Positions 13,691-27,048 of a stretch of DNA of 64,000 nucleotides are shown piece after piece. This DNA is from Echinococcus granulosus. Taxonomy: Eukaryota > Platyhelminthes > Cestoda > Cyclophyllidea > Taeniidae. The notes below the pieces were generated by a model that saw nothing but the letters and a program-made list of their open reading frames with translations, had not been told where the DNA came from and ran no database searches. The position numbers were made by a program, and so were the translations under genes. Positions within the stretch are counted from its first letter, which is position 1. Every line of letters starts with the position of its first letter. The stretch lies in contig NW_020170401.1 in the NCBI RefSeq assembly GCF_000524195.1, positions 282,605-346,604 on the forward strand. The letters are read 5' to 3'.

Positions 13691-16600
13691 AACAGAAGGG
13701 CTTTTACGAATCTTCTGGAAAGTTTGCATACAACTTTTTTCTAAAAACTAGTTAACTACTTGCCAACAGGTTTTTATCAAGAAATTTAAAATTTCCCTTA
13801 ATTAGCATGAATGGGGGTTGGAGGGTAGCATTTCTCTGTCCATTTTATCATCCCAAATATTTAAATTCGCATCCTAAAACGACGCACTTCGGTTCAGTGT
13901 GTGACCCTCGGCACGTCTGTTCACAAGGCATGTGGAATGGTACAAGCAAACCTCACCCTTGGATGAAGCTGGCCTATAGTGCCTACGGGTCATGGAGTGA
14001 ATTTGTTGCATGCTTTGGTTTGTCGTAAAGACAGCCGAACTCCACTCATCCACTGCCAAGCGACTCCATGACTGAGGTCATGAATACACGCCAATTCTCC
14101 TTCAAATCCTTCAATTAGCAAATAGGTGTTCCACCGGATAGTTTAGGGAAAGGGCAAGTGTGACTACTGATTCCTTTCTTGTTCTCTTACCGTGAGAAAG
14201 CTATGGAGTCAGCAACTTTAGCATGAAAAATATGACCTACATATCTATTATGGGTACACGAGGACCTTAATGTGCCCCATCTCCCATTCCTCAATCAGTA
14301 AACAATTGTCGAATGATTGTCACCCCCTCCACCCTTAGTCACCGTCTTGACTGATTCCCACTCACTTGTCGGGCTGACGTGACGGCAAATCAAAAGTGTT
14401 TATTCAATTTAAGTAAACACTTATTCAGGTGAAAACTGGGAAAAATCCCTTTTTCGAGGTGCAGATATGGGAAGATTACAGACATTAGAAAGAGAGACAG
14501 GAGGAAGTTCTCTGTTAGGTGAAAAGAGTAAGTTCATTGTTCCAGAAGTCTGGAGAAAACGTGCCCTAAATTGGTAAATTTGCAGGTAATGAATTTTGAA
14601 GGTTTGTAATGAGGAGTGGTGAAATAGAAAAAATTAAGAGAATTGGGGGGTTTTAAAGATTGGTGCATTCCAAAAACGCCAACCGGTTTGTAGTATCAAC
14701 AAGGAGCTTATATTATGACTACTAAAAATATAGCGACTGGTTTTAATGCTCTAGAAATAAGAAATCATCCCCTGTGTACAGTGCTATGCAACGTAACCTG
14801 GGGCCAGACGCAGCTCTATAAAAATAAAATTTGTCTTGATAAAATTATGCTGAGTAGTAAGCAACAAGTGATATCAATAATTACTGGCAATAGATATCGT
14901 AAATGTCGCGGTCCAATTCCCACATCTTTGATCAAGATGGTGGGAAGGAGTGATAGAGGGTTTGGGCCCTAAGCAGCGTGCAGTGATGAACAGGGGATCT
15001 TAAAAACGAAAAGCTTGGACGTGATTCCACCGATATCTACTCGTTTCCACAGACGGCTTCAGGTGCATTACGGTGTGCTGAGTGGTAGGCAGGCAAGCCA
15101 AATAGGACGGCAGAAATAGTTAAAATGGCGTAAGCATATCGGCCGGTTATGATCAAGTTCGCGAAGACCATTTTTTTCAGCCTGAACCCATTGCTGCTTA
15201 AATTTTCTCTTAGCTCTTTAAACGCATGATCTGGGATGGAAAATCTTTATTCTGCCATGAAGTCATTTCAAGGATGAAGCATTTTAATGGGAACAGCGGA
15301 TGCGATCATTCATTTACCGCTTCAATTCCAAAAAGCAAGCGAACTCAGGATGCTAAAATAGCTTCCCGCTAATAATTAATGTAAATAAGTTTAAGGTTTA
15401 CAGAGATGCAGAAGTTTTAGACCATATTATTAAATGTGATTCAGCTCAGTTGTCATCATTTCATCACCGACAACAAGGCCCATCGAGTTGTGGCAAGATG
15501 ATTTAGTGGCAGTGGCAAAGCCTCCTCGACCGGATTCACTTTCTAGGCAGCGTTTCAAGGCATACCTTTTTACTCTTTCGAAATTACTTTCTCTTTTTTA
15601 CCGATTCAGTAGCTCTAGTTTAAACATTCACTTGCCTAGCTTCTACCACCACCTCTTCTTTCCATTCTAAGCCGGTGTAAAAGAATAGTATCATTGTTCG
15701 CTTTAAGTATCTATTACAGTTTTGACACGTTGCTCTCAAATTAATGTCAATGAGGATGCCCAATTATCCATCATTTGTCAAGAAGTAGGCGCTTTTTGAA
15801 CATGATACCTCCATCTTTCAGTGAATTACCTTCTAAACCAAGTTATTTAAACAATTTTCAGACTTCACGCTGCTTTCGCACCTTCTTAAAACTTCTAGAA
15901 GCAGCTTTGATGGCTTTAAATCTGGTTAATTTCGGTTCCTGAAGCAGACGGGTTCGAATTAAATCCATCAGATCCAAACAAGGCTTTGTAAAATTCGGGA
16001 AAAATCAAGGACCTCAGTGAATATTGCTGTACCTATACACTGGCACAGATCTGTACTTCGCCATACTTGGGTATAGCAAACAAATACATTTTATAAGACC
16101 CTTCAAGTTGCACAAGTCATTGCACAGGGTTGTGTTAGAATCCCCGCCTACTTTTTGGTCACCTTGTCATTCTGATAGGACAGCGATACTACCACCGTGC
16201 GTAAACATTATTTTTGTTTCCTTCTGAATCTGGCACCGCTCTTCCACCGCCCTGCGCGAACAGTACACATTTTAAAGGTATTTGAAGCCGCAAAAGGAAA
16301 AAACAAATTTTAGCCCTGAAAATTCATCAACATGCAAATCAAATCTTACGAATTTGAGGGTCAGAACTTTGTGAGGTCCATCACCGTCTATAATCACTTT
16401 ACACTGTTTAAAGGTTTATGTGAACGTTTATGAGCCTGTGAAGTTTTATTTCTTGCCATCATGACATGCCATGGTTTACAAAATGCGACTTATGCCATTT
16501 GAACTGTACTGAAAATACAACTTCATTCCTGCCATCAGATCTTTGCAGGGTTGTAAAGGTCTGATTAATCGTTTTAATTTAAAATCAAAAATATGTAGAC

Positions 16601-16849
16601 GAAAGTAATCCCTGGTCATACTTTGTGTGTGCGTGTGTGTGTAGGGGGCACAAATTTTTCCGTCGGACTGTGTTTAAATGTGCCACCAACCACTGCGGAA
16701 ACAGAAATGGTTTAATAAATAGAAAGAAATATAGTCAGTGATAATCCGTATTACAGTTAGCTGTCAACTGGTTCTCTACCAGTGTCATAAATACGTGTCA
16801 TAGCTTGAAATTTTTATTTAACTATTCGTGCTGAATTCGCGAGCATTTA
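13691..16849. other. Intergenic, nothing recognised
   Basis: A frame of 85 codons at 14715-14972 has no recognisable features. A GTTCGAAT box near 15950 does not sit in a foldable tRNA. A GT tract is at about 16625. Confidence 0.45.
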
Positions 16850-17860
16850 CGACTCCGCCTTGGCACTTCTGCTGGACGGGATGGCTTCCGGGTCATGGTG
16901 ATAGCCTTCCGGCCCATCTGTATGTTGGCGATACATAAACAGTCTTGGTAATTTGCCCTCCTTTGTCTTCTGGGGAGGTCTCGGGGTGCTGCATTGGAGA
17001 TAGCCGAATGTGACTCTGATTTTAAAAACTATTGGTTTCATTTTTATCAATGACCTCTAAATCCTGCTGTAACGGAAGGAAGATACATGCCGCGGATAGG
17101 GGAATCCCTGACGACTGATGAAAGAAGGGTTGATAATGATTTCCACCTTCATCAACCTTCGCAGTACCATACTCTGCAGGAATTCTTCTAACAATTGAGG
17201 CGACACTAACTGTGAATTATCTGGGGAAGTACGATGTGGAGCTGTCCGCGATACCTGTATGAGGGTGACAATTAAGTAAACACGCGAAGCTTTCTCCATC
17301 TCCCTACTAGCTGGCCAGAACCCAGATAGATATAACTGGACAGCGCTGAAGGGAGAACAAAGTATCAAGGAGAAATAGACGTGAAACCTTACTCCGCGGA
17401 CCTAATTAGTAGACTCCTCTGCTTCTGGACCGGTGTTCTTACAACAGGAGATGGGCTTGCCAGAACATGCCCTCTTTCCCTAATACAGTTCTCAAACAGG
17501 ATGAAACTCCAGATTCAGTGTGAGCAAATTCTATGGCTGGTGCAGCTGGTACGTGGACCTTTTTCCTACATCACTGACTACCTTATAGTGGCCGACGCAA
17601 GAGGTTTACCATGGGGAGTGATAGAGACGAATCTAAAAGGAGGAGAGGGGATCTGTAATGATTTGATCTTAGTTTGACCATTTGTGTTGGTTTTGCAGGC
17701 TCTTAAGGCTTTAAGTTTATACTTCCACTAAGCAGCATTATCTTCGGGTCATGGTAGTAGCCTCCCGGCCCTTCTGCACGTCGGCAATTCAAATCTTGCC
17801 CTACCATTTTATCTTCCTTGACCTTCTAATATGTCTCGGCTCTCTGCATATGTTCATTTG
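16850..17860 (+). repeat. Repeat family A, full unit with head repeated at its 3' end
   Basis: Head 1 spans about 16850-17000, the body 17000-17690, and a second direct head about 17700-17855 (CTTAAGGCTTTAAG, TCGGGTCATGGTAGTAGCC, CGGCCCTTCTGCACGTCGGC). The unit is thus bounded by direct repeats of about 150 bp. A 103-codon minus-strand frame at 17057-17368 lies in the body; its start is not shared by other copies and I treat it as chance. Confidence 0.8.
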
Positions 17861-19099
17861 CAAATGCGTATGTCACGAAAAGAGTGGTTGAGCTTACTGC
17901 AATAAAGTAAACATTCTCTGCTCTTTTCCTGAGGACAAATCTCGTTTTTTTATACTTTTTGCCATGCTTTAACAGTAAAATCTTCAAGCTGCATTAGTCC
18001 TTTTTCCTACTGGAGAACGAGTTAATTTAAAATCACTTGGTAAAATTTCTCCCAAGATTGTTGCCGTTCAAACAGTTGTAGGAATTAAAAAGATAAAAAT
18101 GTGCAGTAAAAACATGAAAAATTTTTCCTCCTCCGCAATTTCTTCACATAATTGATGATTTCATTGCTAGAAAATCGTGTTCAATGGCAGGAAAATGTGT
18201 AATTCTGGTGCAACAAGATTAGCACAATGTAGATCTTTTGATCTTGTGACCATATGTCGCACTTGGTAGTACTTGCGTACATGTCAAAAGAGCATTGTGT
18301 AAAATTATGTTTCATAGGGTTGATTGGTAGTGTGAATATTACATCAGGCACCATCCTACTCCTATTTTTCATTGTTCGTTATTGTATTGTCTCAGGAAGT
18401 GTCCATAAAGCAGTAATCCGTCCGTATACTAGAAGGGAAGTCGGATCCAGACACAAACGGCCCATCTATCCTTTCTGAGTGTAATAAATCGTTGAGCTAA
18501 ATTGTCCAACCTTGTGGCTGATTCCCATGTAGCCGTAGGAATAGCCTTTTACCATTGTAAGTCACTTGGATTTCGTCATTGTAAAATCACGACCGTGGTT
18601 AATTCACACGAGGAACACATTCAGAAGTTCGAAGAAAAATCGACTTTCACTGGCACCCAGGTGTTTTACTGTTCTCGAACACGAAAATTTGTTGTAATCT
18701 TACAGATTACAAGGTGGAAGGAGGAGCTGTGAAAAGGTCGTGAGGTGGCACAACACAAATGGCACTCCTTGTCACTTGTAAATGTGTGCTTTGTACAACC
18801 TTTTTGGAATGGACAGGTGGGCTTAAGCAGCTAGAGGAGAGCAAAAAGCCAGAAGGCGCTTAGCTCAATTTCTTATCGCTTTGACATTGTATTTGAAAAA
18901 ATGCACTTACCTTCTACGAAAAAATCTCTGTAAATGGTAACATACTTATTTTAAAAGGTAAGAAGGCATAAAGTCAAGATTCTTTACCGTTTGAAAACTG
19001 ATGAAAATTAAGTACTGATGCATATTTTTTCCTTATTTACAACAATAATTCTGTAATCGTCACAGATATTAAAATTACCAGCAAAGGCAAGAGGTTGCT

Positions 19100-19280
19100 A
19101 ATTGGTCTATCTATCCGGAGAATGGATAGCCGGATACTGGATAGATGGATGATTGGATGGGTGGACGGATGGAGGGATAGATAGATTCGGGATGGACAGA
19201 TATGGGATGGATGAATGAACGGATGGATACAGGGTGGATAGACAGACCCAAAATAGATGGGTAAACAAATGGGTAAAGAA
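19100..19280 (+). repeat. Degenerate GGAT/GATA tetranucleotide tract
   Basis: About 180 bp of imperfect GGAT, GATG and GATA units with single-base interruptions. The minus-strand frame here reads a Pro/His/Ile-rich periodic peptide purely because of the repeat. Confidence 0.85.
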
Positions 19281-19284
19281 ATTT

Positions 19285-22200
19285 TCACCACTTATCTTGA
19301 ATTCACTCCTTACTATGATGGAGCTTGGTGCATTGATGAAGAAAACTTAAATTGAATTTGCCATAATAGACACTCTGTTGTGGAAAAGGAGAGGAAAGAA
19401 TCCCAACCCTGTAAATTTTAAGACATTTAAATTTTCTTTGACCTGAAACTAAAAATCTACATCTCTGGTTTATGCAGCCAACAGTTAAGTTTTCCGCCAT
19501 GATGTTCCCCATTTAGTCCTCTATACCTGGTTTTACTGATGGCTAGTAAATCACACAATTTATTCAATTGGTTCTGGTTCCTGTGGTACTTCTGCTGACT
19601 TTTTTCATTATTCAAAGCATAAAACCTTTTAGCGATTATTTGGCATAACTTCCTTTGACTATTACTGATGCCGAATGCAGTAAGTATTCAGAGGTCTACG
19701 GTCTCAAAACAGTGTGCCGTTTTACCCCACTGTTTCCTCTGGCAACAAAAAGCGGAAATGGGTGTTTTATACCTTTTTTCTACTTCAAGGAGTGCAGGAA
19801 ATTTCCCAGAAACACTATAAAAACACCACTCAAATAGGGGAGCTGGAGTTCCTGAGGGTTGCACTAATTATTTGTCATCGTAAAATATGTTAGTTGATCG
19901 TTAAAGGTGACCTAAATGCAATGACAGTCGTGGATGATTGATGGAATTAATTTAAACGCTTTTTCTTCTAAAAAGTGGTTTGGTATTTTACATTCCCTTA
20001 AATCAATCATACCAAAAGGAGATTTTTAGAGCCAAATGTAGGGGTCATTTTGCACCGGATAAAGTCGTACAATTCTGACCGCCGTAGCGACTGGTTCCCC
20101 TGAGTCCGGAATTAGCCTTTCTTAAATAGAGGAAGCGAAGTTATTTTGACTATAAGAAAAGAGATACATACTTTTGCAAAAGTTTCTTCTTTGTGATTGA
20201 AGCTAAAATTAATTATGAACAACCCGAAATAACTTAAAAAGTTGATTTCCATTGTAAGTTCACTATCTGCGATAGTTTATTTCGAATGGGGGTCTTCCGT
20301 TCAATAGCACAGTCCTCAGTAAGGTCTTAAAATTCCCTATCGCGAATACTACAAAGAAGGAACTCTTGAGATGTCACAAGGATTTAACTTCTTTTCATAA
20401 TCAAATAACTGGATATTCTGGACCACCACATGACCAATATCAATTGAGGCTCCTAAAATATTTTACAGTAGTTTTACCTGAGTGTTCAAATGGAATAATG
20501 ATCGTTTTTTCAACAACCTTTGGTAAAAATAAAGCAAAGACAATGCCAGGATTATTGAAAACAGACCAAGACTTAAGAATTTATAAAATTAAGGAAAACA
20601 AATTCCTAGTTTTGTCTGGTCCTCTTCTACACTTATGCACTCATCCTATTGTTTTACTGATAGCTGAGAGGTATCTTTGGAATGGACTGACTTGTTAGTA
20701 CGACTGAAATCATTTCGAAAAGCTTGTCTCTTGCCGTACTTAGAGTACAGTAACTTCAAATTCCTTACCGAGAAGGAAAATCACATTATCACTGTACTGC
20801 TCATTAAGGCTCTTCTGGGTGCGAAAGTAAATCTGAGGATGAATACTTCTACCCACAGACAACTTCTTTTTTTTTAATTATTATTCTGCGCACGAACGAC
20901 CTGATGCGATGTAGGACAGTCGGCGGTGATGCTACCCATTTTATAAAATTAAAACTCCTACCTTCCTCTGAACGCCTCCTATATTTCGTTGTTTCAAAGC
21001 TTAGAACCCATCTGAGATCCAATCTCCGATCAATGCATCAGCGATAACTCGCCCTTTCTCTGCGACATTGAAGTCCACACCCAACCCAAGGTCCATTAAG
21101 TGTAAGAAGCCCCTGGACTTATGGATAATAACAACAAAAGGGATTTTTTGGGTTCTCCCGTGTCTCTAACTAATGGTCTTTAATTGTGCAAAAAGTGTAA
21201 TGTCCTTGTGTGCATATTTTTGGTCACTCGGAGCTCCTGTGGTGAATCACCGTTTTGGCGTACCACTGTGTCCCTCCTGTGCAATGACAGGAGAGGTGGA
21301 AAATAACAACTTAAGTGTTCCACCCCTCCCTTGTCTATCCCATCCCACCCCATCGGATCGCTTTTGCCCCTTACCCTAATCGACTTCCTACGACTAGGCC
21401 TTGACTACTTGTTCATGTGTAAATGCTCCCACAATTGATGTGTCTATAGGAATTAGGAATGATGCACCATCTACTTCACTAAATGTTATTTAATTTGGTG
21501 GACTTTTGTCGTCTATTTCCTAAGTTCCGAATCCGGAATTTCGTACTGATGATTTCCTATTTGTTTGTGGTCATAGCGGAGGTGGTTTACTATCATTCAT
21601 TGATAGATCAGAAAATGTTTTGCATAGTAGGCTCCAATCCGGAATGGCGTACGAGTCTCGGATCAGGAAATCAGTAAGTTAATCCGGCATAGGGCACCAA
21701 TACCACAGATGGTAGGGGTGGAACTCAATACCACAAGCTCGGCGATCAAATCTGGTGGGTCGAAAAAGGCCCTCATTACGCCAACGAAATTCATCTCTCT
21801 TTTTTGGCCGTCTTAGTGGTCTAGACGTCAACTAAAAGATGGTTAAGAAGTTCATGAGGTTTTGCTGCATTACAAATTGCACCGATTCAAGTGGATAAAT
21901 CGCCGCCGTAACTGACGTTTGTCCCTCAACATACATACACAAGGCAGGCACATACTTTGAAAGATAAAGTGAACCATATCTTAGATTTGGAGACAACCAA
22001 TGGCGTTGACAATGCCAGCTCCTCATCTTACCTTAGCCAGAAGAACGTGTAATGATAGCATATTTCAATTAGGCACGTAAAGGAAAAAAATAGCCGATGC
22101 TCCTTGAAGTTTATGTTTGGAACATGGAACCCATCAACATAAATTACTTTAGCATCACTCAAATCGGCCATAACAGGAAGTTCTGGACAAGTTAGACTGG

Positions 22201-23095
22201 AATGATATTTTAATAGCAGCAAGACATTCTTCGCAATCAAGATTTAAAGGTCTTCATGATGGGGTTGGTTCATTAATTAACTCAAATTATTCAGCCCGAT
22301 CTGCCACCATACCTCTTCAAAATACTACACAACAAAGCTGGTAAAAAAATACTACAGCGTTGGTAAGGTGGGTAAAATTCAAACCCCATCCATCATTTCC
22401 AGCCAACATTTGATTAGATGGAATTTAGAGTTCAGTCTATAGGTTATCACAAATCCCAACCAAATATGATACAAAATTTCTTAGGCATTAATGTTCCTCC
22501 TCTCTCGCGACCACAGCAACTGTTCTCGGGTTGAGTGATTTTGACATCGATACAGGAACCTGGATGATACGGCTTTCCATATTCTACTTTTTGGACCATA
22601 GGGAGGTGTCAGGTCCTCCATCATAGTCTGTCCTTCAAGGGGCTAGTTTGAACTTATTCATGTGAGTGCCCCTAAGCTAGTTGTTTTATTTCAAAATTAG
22701 CGCTTCTGGTGAAACGTTGAAGATGGCTAGCCTTCCAAAGTGACTAGCCTTCCCCTAAATATTAGCTAATGCTGCCATTTATTCCATGGGTCAAAATATG
22801 TCATCGCTACCGTTGCTGCAGAAATCACGTACCTCCCGTAGAAGTTATACAACAGAGAATTATGAAAATCGCTCTATTTTTTTAAGATAAAGAAGTAGTA
22901 AAAGAATCAAAGCCTAAGTGTCGCGCCACTAAAGCTTACTATGCTGGTTTTAGGATATCTGTGCTGGGAAATTATTTTCCATGATACATGATCACTGCAG
23001 AGGGCAATAAGTCGAATCTCCTACGGATATGAGTGAATTCATTTCTAACCGTAACACTAGGGTAGTTTATTTAACTCTGCCTTTGATCGGGTGAG
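19285..23095. other. Intergenic, nothing recognised
   Basis: A 110-codon frame at 20366-20698 is the longest. Its composition is unremarkable and I see no motif or flanking splice signals that support it. Confidence 0.45.
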
Positions 23096-23099
23096 CACT

Positions 23100-23230
23100 T
23101 AAGTATCCGAAGATCCTACTTCCGCTCGGTGGAATGGCCTCCAGGTTATGCCCGTAGCTTTCTGCCACAATACTATGGCTTCTTATGATTTCAGGAAAGA
23201 CTTGGGAGCTCCATTAACCAGTCGTATTTG
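23100..23230 (+). repeat. Repeat family A, isolated head
   Basis: Carries GAGCACTTAAG, ACTTCCGCTCGGTGGAATGG, CCTCCAGGTTATGCCCGTAG and AAGACTTGGGAGCTCCATTA. No body follows. Confidence 0.6.
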
Positions 23231-23559
23231 AAATAAGGTTGGATATGAGTTATTTTCCGACAATAATGCCTTATTTGAAATCCCCGTCAGCTAGGGTAAC
23301 AGATAAGCTACGTTTCTGGATAACTTTCTGCCATGCAGGTGAGGTAGAAGTTAAACAATCTGTTTAGCATAGGAGATTACCTCAAGATATATCTGAGAAT
23401 AGTTTTTTTCCAGAGATTAACTATAATAAATCAACCGGATTATCCTGATTAAGAGATTACGTGTATCTTGCTCTTTGACACAAAAAGTATTAAAGTATTG
23501 CCTACTGCACTAAGAAACTTTCCCTCATTTTACGTACAAGTGAATTCAGAATTCAGTCA

Positions 23560-23569
23560 CCCCCCCCCC
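23560..23569 (+). repeat. Homopolymer of ten C
   Basis: Ten C in a row. It lies within a chance open frame and can cause length errors. Confidence 0.9.
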
Positions 23570-24317
23570 ATTTGCTCAGATGTAAGCAACAAAGAGAAGA
23601 TGTCAAAAACTTGTTATTTTTCCCTTATACACTTCAAAAGTTGTTCTATGGTAAGGTCTCATCAAAAAACAAAGGTCATTAAGAAAGGGAAAATTTTTGA
23701 TAATAGTGGTCATTCCAAAGTTGTCCACTCATCATCCACTGCTGTACTCTCCATCCCTCGGTTTCTCTTCAATTCTTTGATTTAACCGGAGCACTGATTC
23801 TTTTTACGCCCTCTGGGTGGATGCTTTAGCAAGCCCGGTACATTCATCAAAAGGCGTTTTTTACAACAGATTTAGAAACTACTCTTGAAACCCACTTTGT
23901 TTGATTTGGTTAACCTTCTTTAAAGTAGGCCAGAATCAGTCGCTTTTCCAAGCATTATGTTTTGGGCAAAGCCAGGGGGATTGCCTGATTTACAAATCAA
24001 AAGGTTGAATATATTTAAGTTTGGGAACTTCGTGGGCAAGGATTTTTCAGGAGGAGGTGAGGTCAATTAGATTAGGGGACAATTTCATGCCTTGTTAAGT
24101 TTTGAAGTGGTCAAATCAATATAGAAATATCAAATAAATTCTTTCCACTTTCTTTAATAAAAGGTGAATAACTGTAAGAGGCTTCGTTCAGACAACCCAT
24201 TCCTGTAGGATTCATTACAAAGGACTCAATTCACATCCCCGAGGTTCAGACGGCTATCGATGCGGGTCCGGATTGACGTACTGCCAAGTCATAAGGGAAT
24301 GGAGGAAGTTGTATTGC

Positions 24318-24372
24318 TACTGTACAGAAGTGGAAGTACAAAGACCGGGCCTTAAGTGCCCTCATAAACCAA
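24318..24372 (-). repeat. Repeat family A, short head start, reverse
   Basis: The reverse complement begins TTGGTTTATGAGGGCACTTA and continues to TCTTTGTACTTCCACTTCTG, matching the family's first bases (TTGGTTT, GCACTTAAGG, TTTGTACTTCC). It then jumps to a CTGTAC stretch, so the middle of the head is deleted. Confidence 0.5.
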
Positions 24373-26922
24373 GCGCGGAATTAAACAACCCAGGTGTTAC
24401 CATAGAATCATATTTGTGACACCACTGGGGCATATCCGCTACCTTTAAACCATGGCGACGAGCAGGGCTTCAGTGAACAGTCGTATTTACGGATATGCAT
24501 AAGGAGGATTATTTCAATACCAGAGTGGGACATGAAGTAAAATGTAATTTCTTTCAAGTGTTTTATAAATAATTTTGAAATCCTTAAAGTATGCAGAGGA
24601 GTCCGATTCCAGTTTTGCCTTAAATAGATCAGCTACGAAGGAATGAAACTAGGCCAGAAATCCAGTGGGCTACTTAACATTATGCATTTTATTCAATAAG
24701 CAGTATTTTAATGAAAAGAGAGTGATATAATGAAACATCCTTCATGAAGAATGTTTTTTTTTAATGAATTTGTCAGCTAAGGAGGCAATAAATGTGTCTC
24801 ATTGAAGACTATGTAATGCATTGGCGTAGAAGTGTCACCGAAATCATCAAAAATTATAGTCTAAGCAAGGTAGGGACAATGAACCAGACTTTGTTACATT
24901 TAAAATGTTTGCAACACGAAACCGGCCTTTTCAGTCTCTCGCTATCCGGCCTTCTCAGTTGATGACATAAAGCTCTACCACCAGCCTACCATCCCATCTG
25001 TAGGACCATTCTAAGATCCCCTTAAGTAATTTGATACTTTGTTCAACTTTTTAACAAAATTATCCCAGTTCACCGGCATCCATGCCTTCTACATTTGCCA
25101 TAATAATCTGACGTTTTTAGCCAAACCTGTAATCACTTCTGTATGACGGTCTTCTTCCTGGCAGACTGAAGATTCAGATAAGAATCGGAGTATATTTAAA
25201 GTATGTCGCAAGGTGGGCATTGGCAAAAAAACAAAGCTTTTAGCTCCCCTTCTCTCCCTCCTTAAGAGTTCACCTTTAATGTAAAAGACAAAGTAGAGCG
25301 AGAAATTTTTTTCAGTGTCCTGCAGTGGATGCCAAAGAATCTACCCTAGTGACGGAAGGTAGCGAATTAACTCATAAGGTGATTTTATATAATGACAGCC
25401 TTCTGGGAGATCTGAAGGCTCACTTGACATTCATAAAGAAAACGCATTCTTAACCGGTTGAACAAGGTAGGCAGCATGGCTGATTAAACAAATGTCCATT
25501 AATACTAGCTTTTTTCCTCTTCGGACTTTTCTCTGCCATTCTTTGCCGATTTAACGAATGATAACGCAACTAATACCTGTGGAATGAATGACGTGATGAA
25601 GGGATTAATTTACTTCTAGCTGACAGGAGTGATCTCCACTTTCTCTTTAGGCGTCAGCACTTGGTAACCCTGTGGTCGACCACCCTCCCATTTATGCCAT
25701 CATGAGTCTTTCAATGAGGAAAAATGATTGCCAGGCAGAATAAAAACGAAGTCATAAATTACCATCATGTGGAAGGAAATTCATGAATATCGCGCGACCT
25801 GCAAGATGGTCTGAGTTGGAAAAACATCTGCACGGAAAATGGTGCTGAAGATTGGACAATGTTCCTTGTACCAATAGCCCTTGGCAGTAACACTGATTTA
25901 AGCCCAACAGAAGGAAGGAGGTGTTGCGAAGTCTGGAAACCCGATCCAACTTCATTAGGTGTTGCTGTGCGGAACACAAATTCAAGGACATGTCTGAAGT
26001 ATCTTCCAACTACGACAGTCGGGAGAAGTGTTGTTGATTGTTGTTGCTGTTGATGTGTTGGCTATAAGCATCTACACAGTAACCTAAATGACGAAGGCAT
26101 AGGAGTCCACACCAAGCGAGACCATTTTATTGCAGATTGCCTACTTAAGCTCGCTCCTAAAGCTTTTTATTTGCTATGGTTTTGAATCGTATGCCGTATG
26201 ACCCTCATGACCTATTATCTTAACTCTTAACAAGTTAATAATGTCTTGGAATGGACTTCTAATTAGATTCGGTTTTCAAATCAGTGTCAAGTAAATTGAT
26301 GTCATTAAACCTAGTAAAAACTTATCGAAGTGATAAAATTTTCCTACACAAGGCTCAGAAATAAGATTTTCTTCTGAAAAATTGTTTTCCTTATTGAGAA
26401 CTTTAAATTTTAGGTTTCCTTAAGGTTGCATAAAACATTTTTGAACTAAATGCCTTCTAAAAGCACTCTTCAGGGACGATAGATCCGAATGATGTATTCT
26501 GTATTTCTTGATTTGAAATGGACCAATGTCTGTCACTAAAGCCGATATTTGTATCTGTTCTCCATGTCCGAATAAGGTGCCCCCTAGTTTTATGCACTTC
26601 CCACTATTTTATCCCTAGGCGGCCACCCGATCTTAAGACGATTGGTCCATGAAGTTTCCTTTATTTTCGGACATTTTTTGACAAAAATTACACTTCGTGC
26701 TTCAGATTTTAGCTATGGTTTTGGCATTTTAGATTAAGGAGACATTTAAAGTTGTTCTACAAAGACAGTACATTCTAATATTAGTAAAATAAGGAAATTG
26801 CTACTCAAAAATGGACGAAAAATCAGTTCTTGTGCACTTTGTGCTGCAACTTATTGCATTCAACACGTTTGTCAGCTCTATAACGCGCAGAAGATGCCTC
26901 GATTTTCTTACCTGACCTCAGC

Positions 26923-26938
26923 GTCACAAATGTGTGAC
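26923..26938. promoter_or_regulatory. GTCAC-N6-GTGAC palindrome (isolated copy)
   Basis: GTCACAAATGTGTGAC, a perfect 5-bp inverted repeat around a 6-bp spacer. It stands ten bases left of the second assembly gap. It belongs to the same family as six copies at 56.4-60.4 kb. Confidence 0.6.
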
Positions 26939-26948
26939 ACTTATAATT

Positions 26949-27048
26949 NNNNNNNNNNNNNNNNNNNNNNNNNNNNNNNNNNNNNNNNNNNNNNNNNNNN
27001 NNNNNNNNNNNNNNNNNNNNNNNNNNNNNNNNNNNNNNNNNNNNNNNN
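26949..27048. other. Assembly gap, 100 N
   Basis: Exactly 100 N, a scaffold gap of unknown length. The 218-codon frame crossing it (26798-27454) is not evidence for a gene. Confidence 0.99.

Noticed and set aside
15935..15965. GGTTCGAATT box as a tRNA B box
   Set aside because: The flanking five bases on each side do not pair and no A box or acceptor stem is present at the right distance.
17100..17140. CTGATGA in family A as a hammerhead ribozyme core
   Set aside because: No paired stem II followed by GAAA is present, and other family A copies do not keep the CTGATGA.
17057..17368. 103-codon minus-strand frame
   Set aside because: It lies inside family A and is not maintained in other copies, so it is most likely chance.
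19037..19291. 84-codon minus-strand frame
   Set aside because: Periodic peptide produced entirely by the GGAT/GATA tract.
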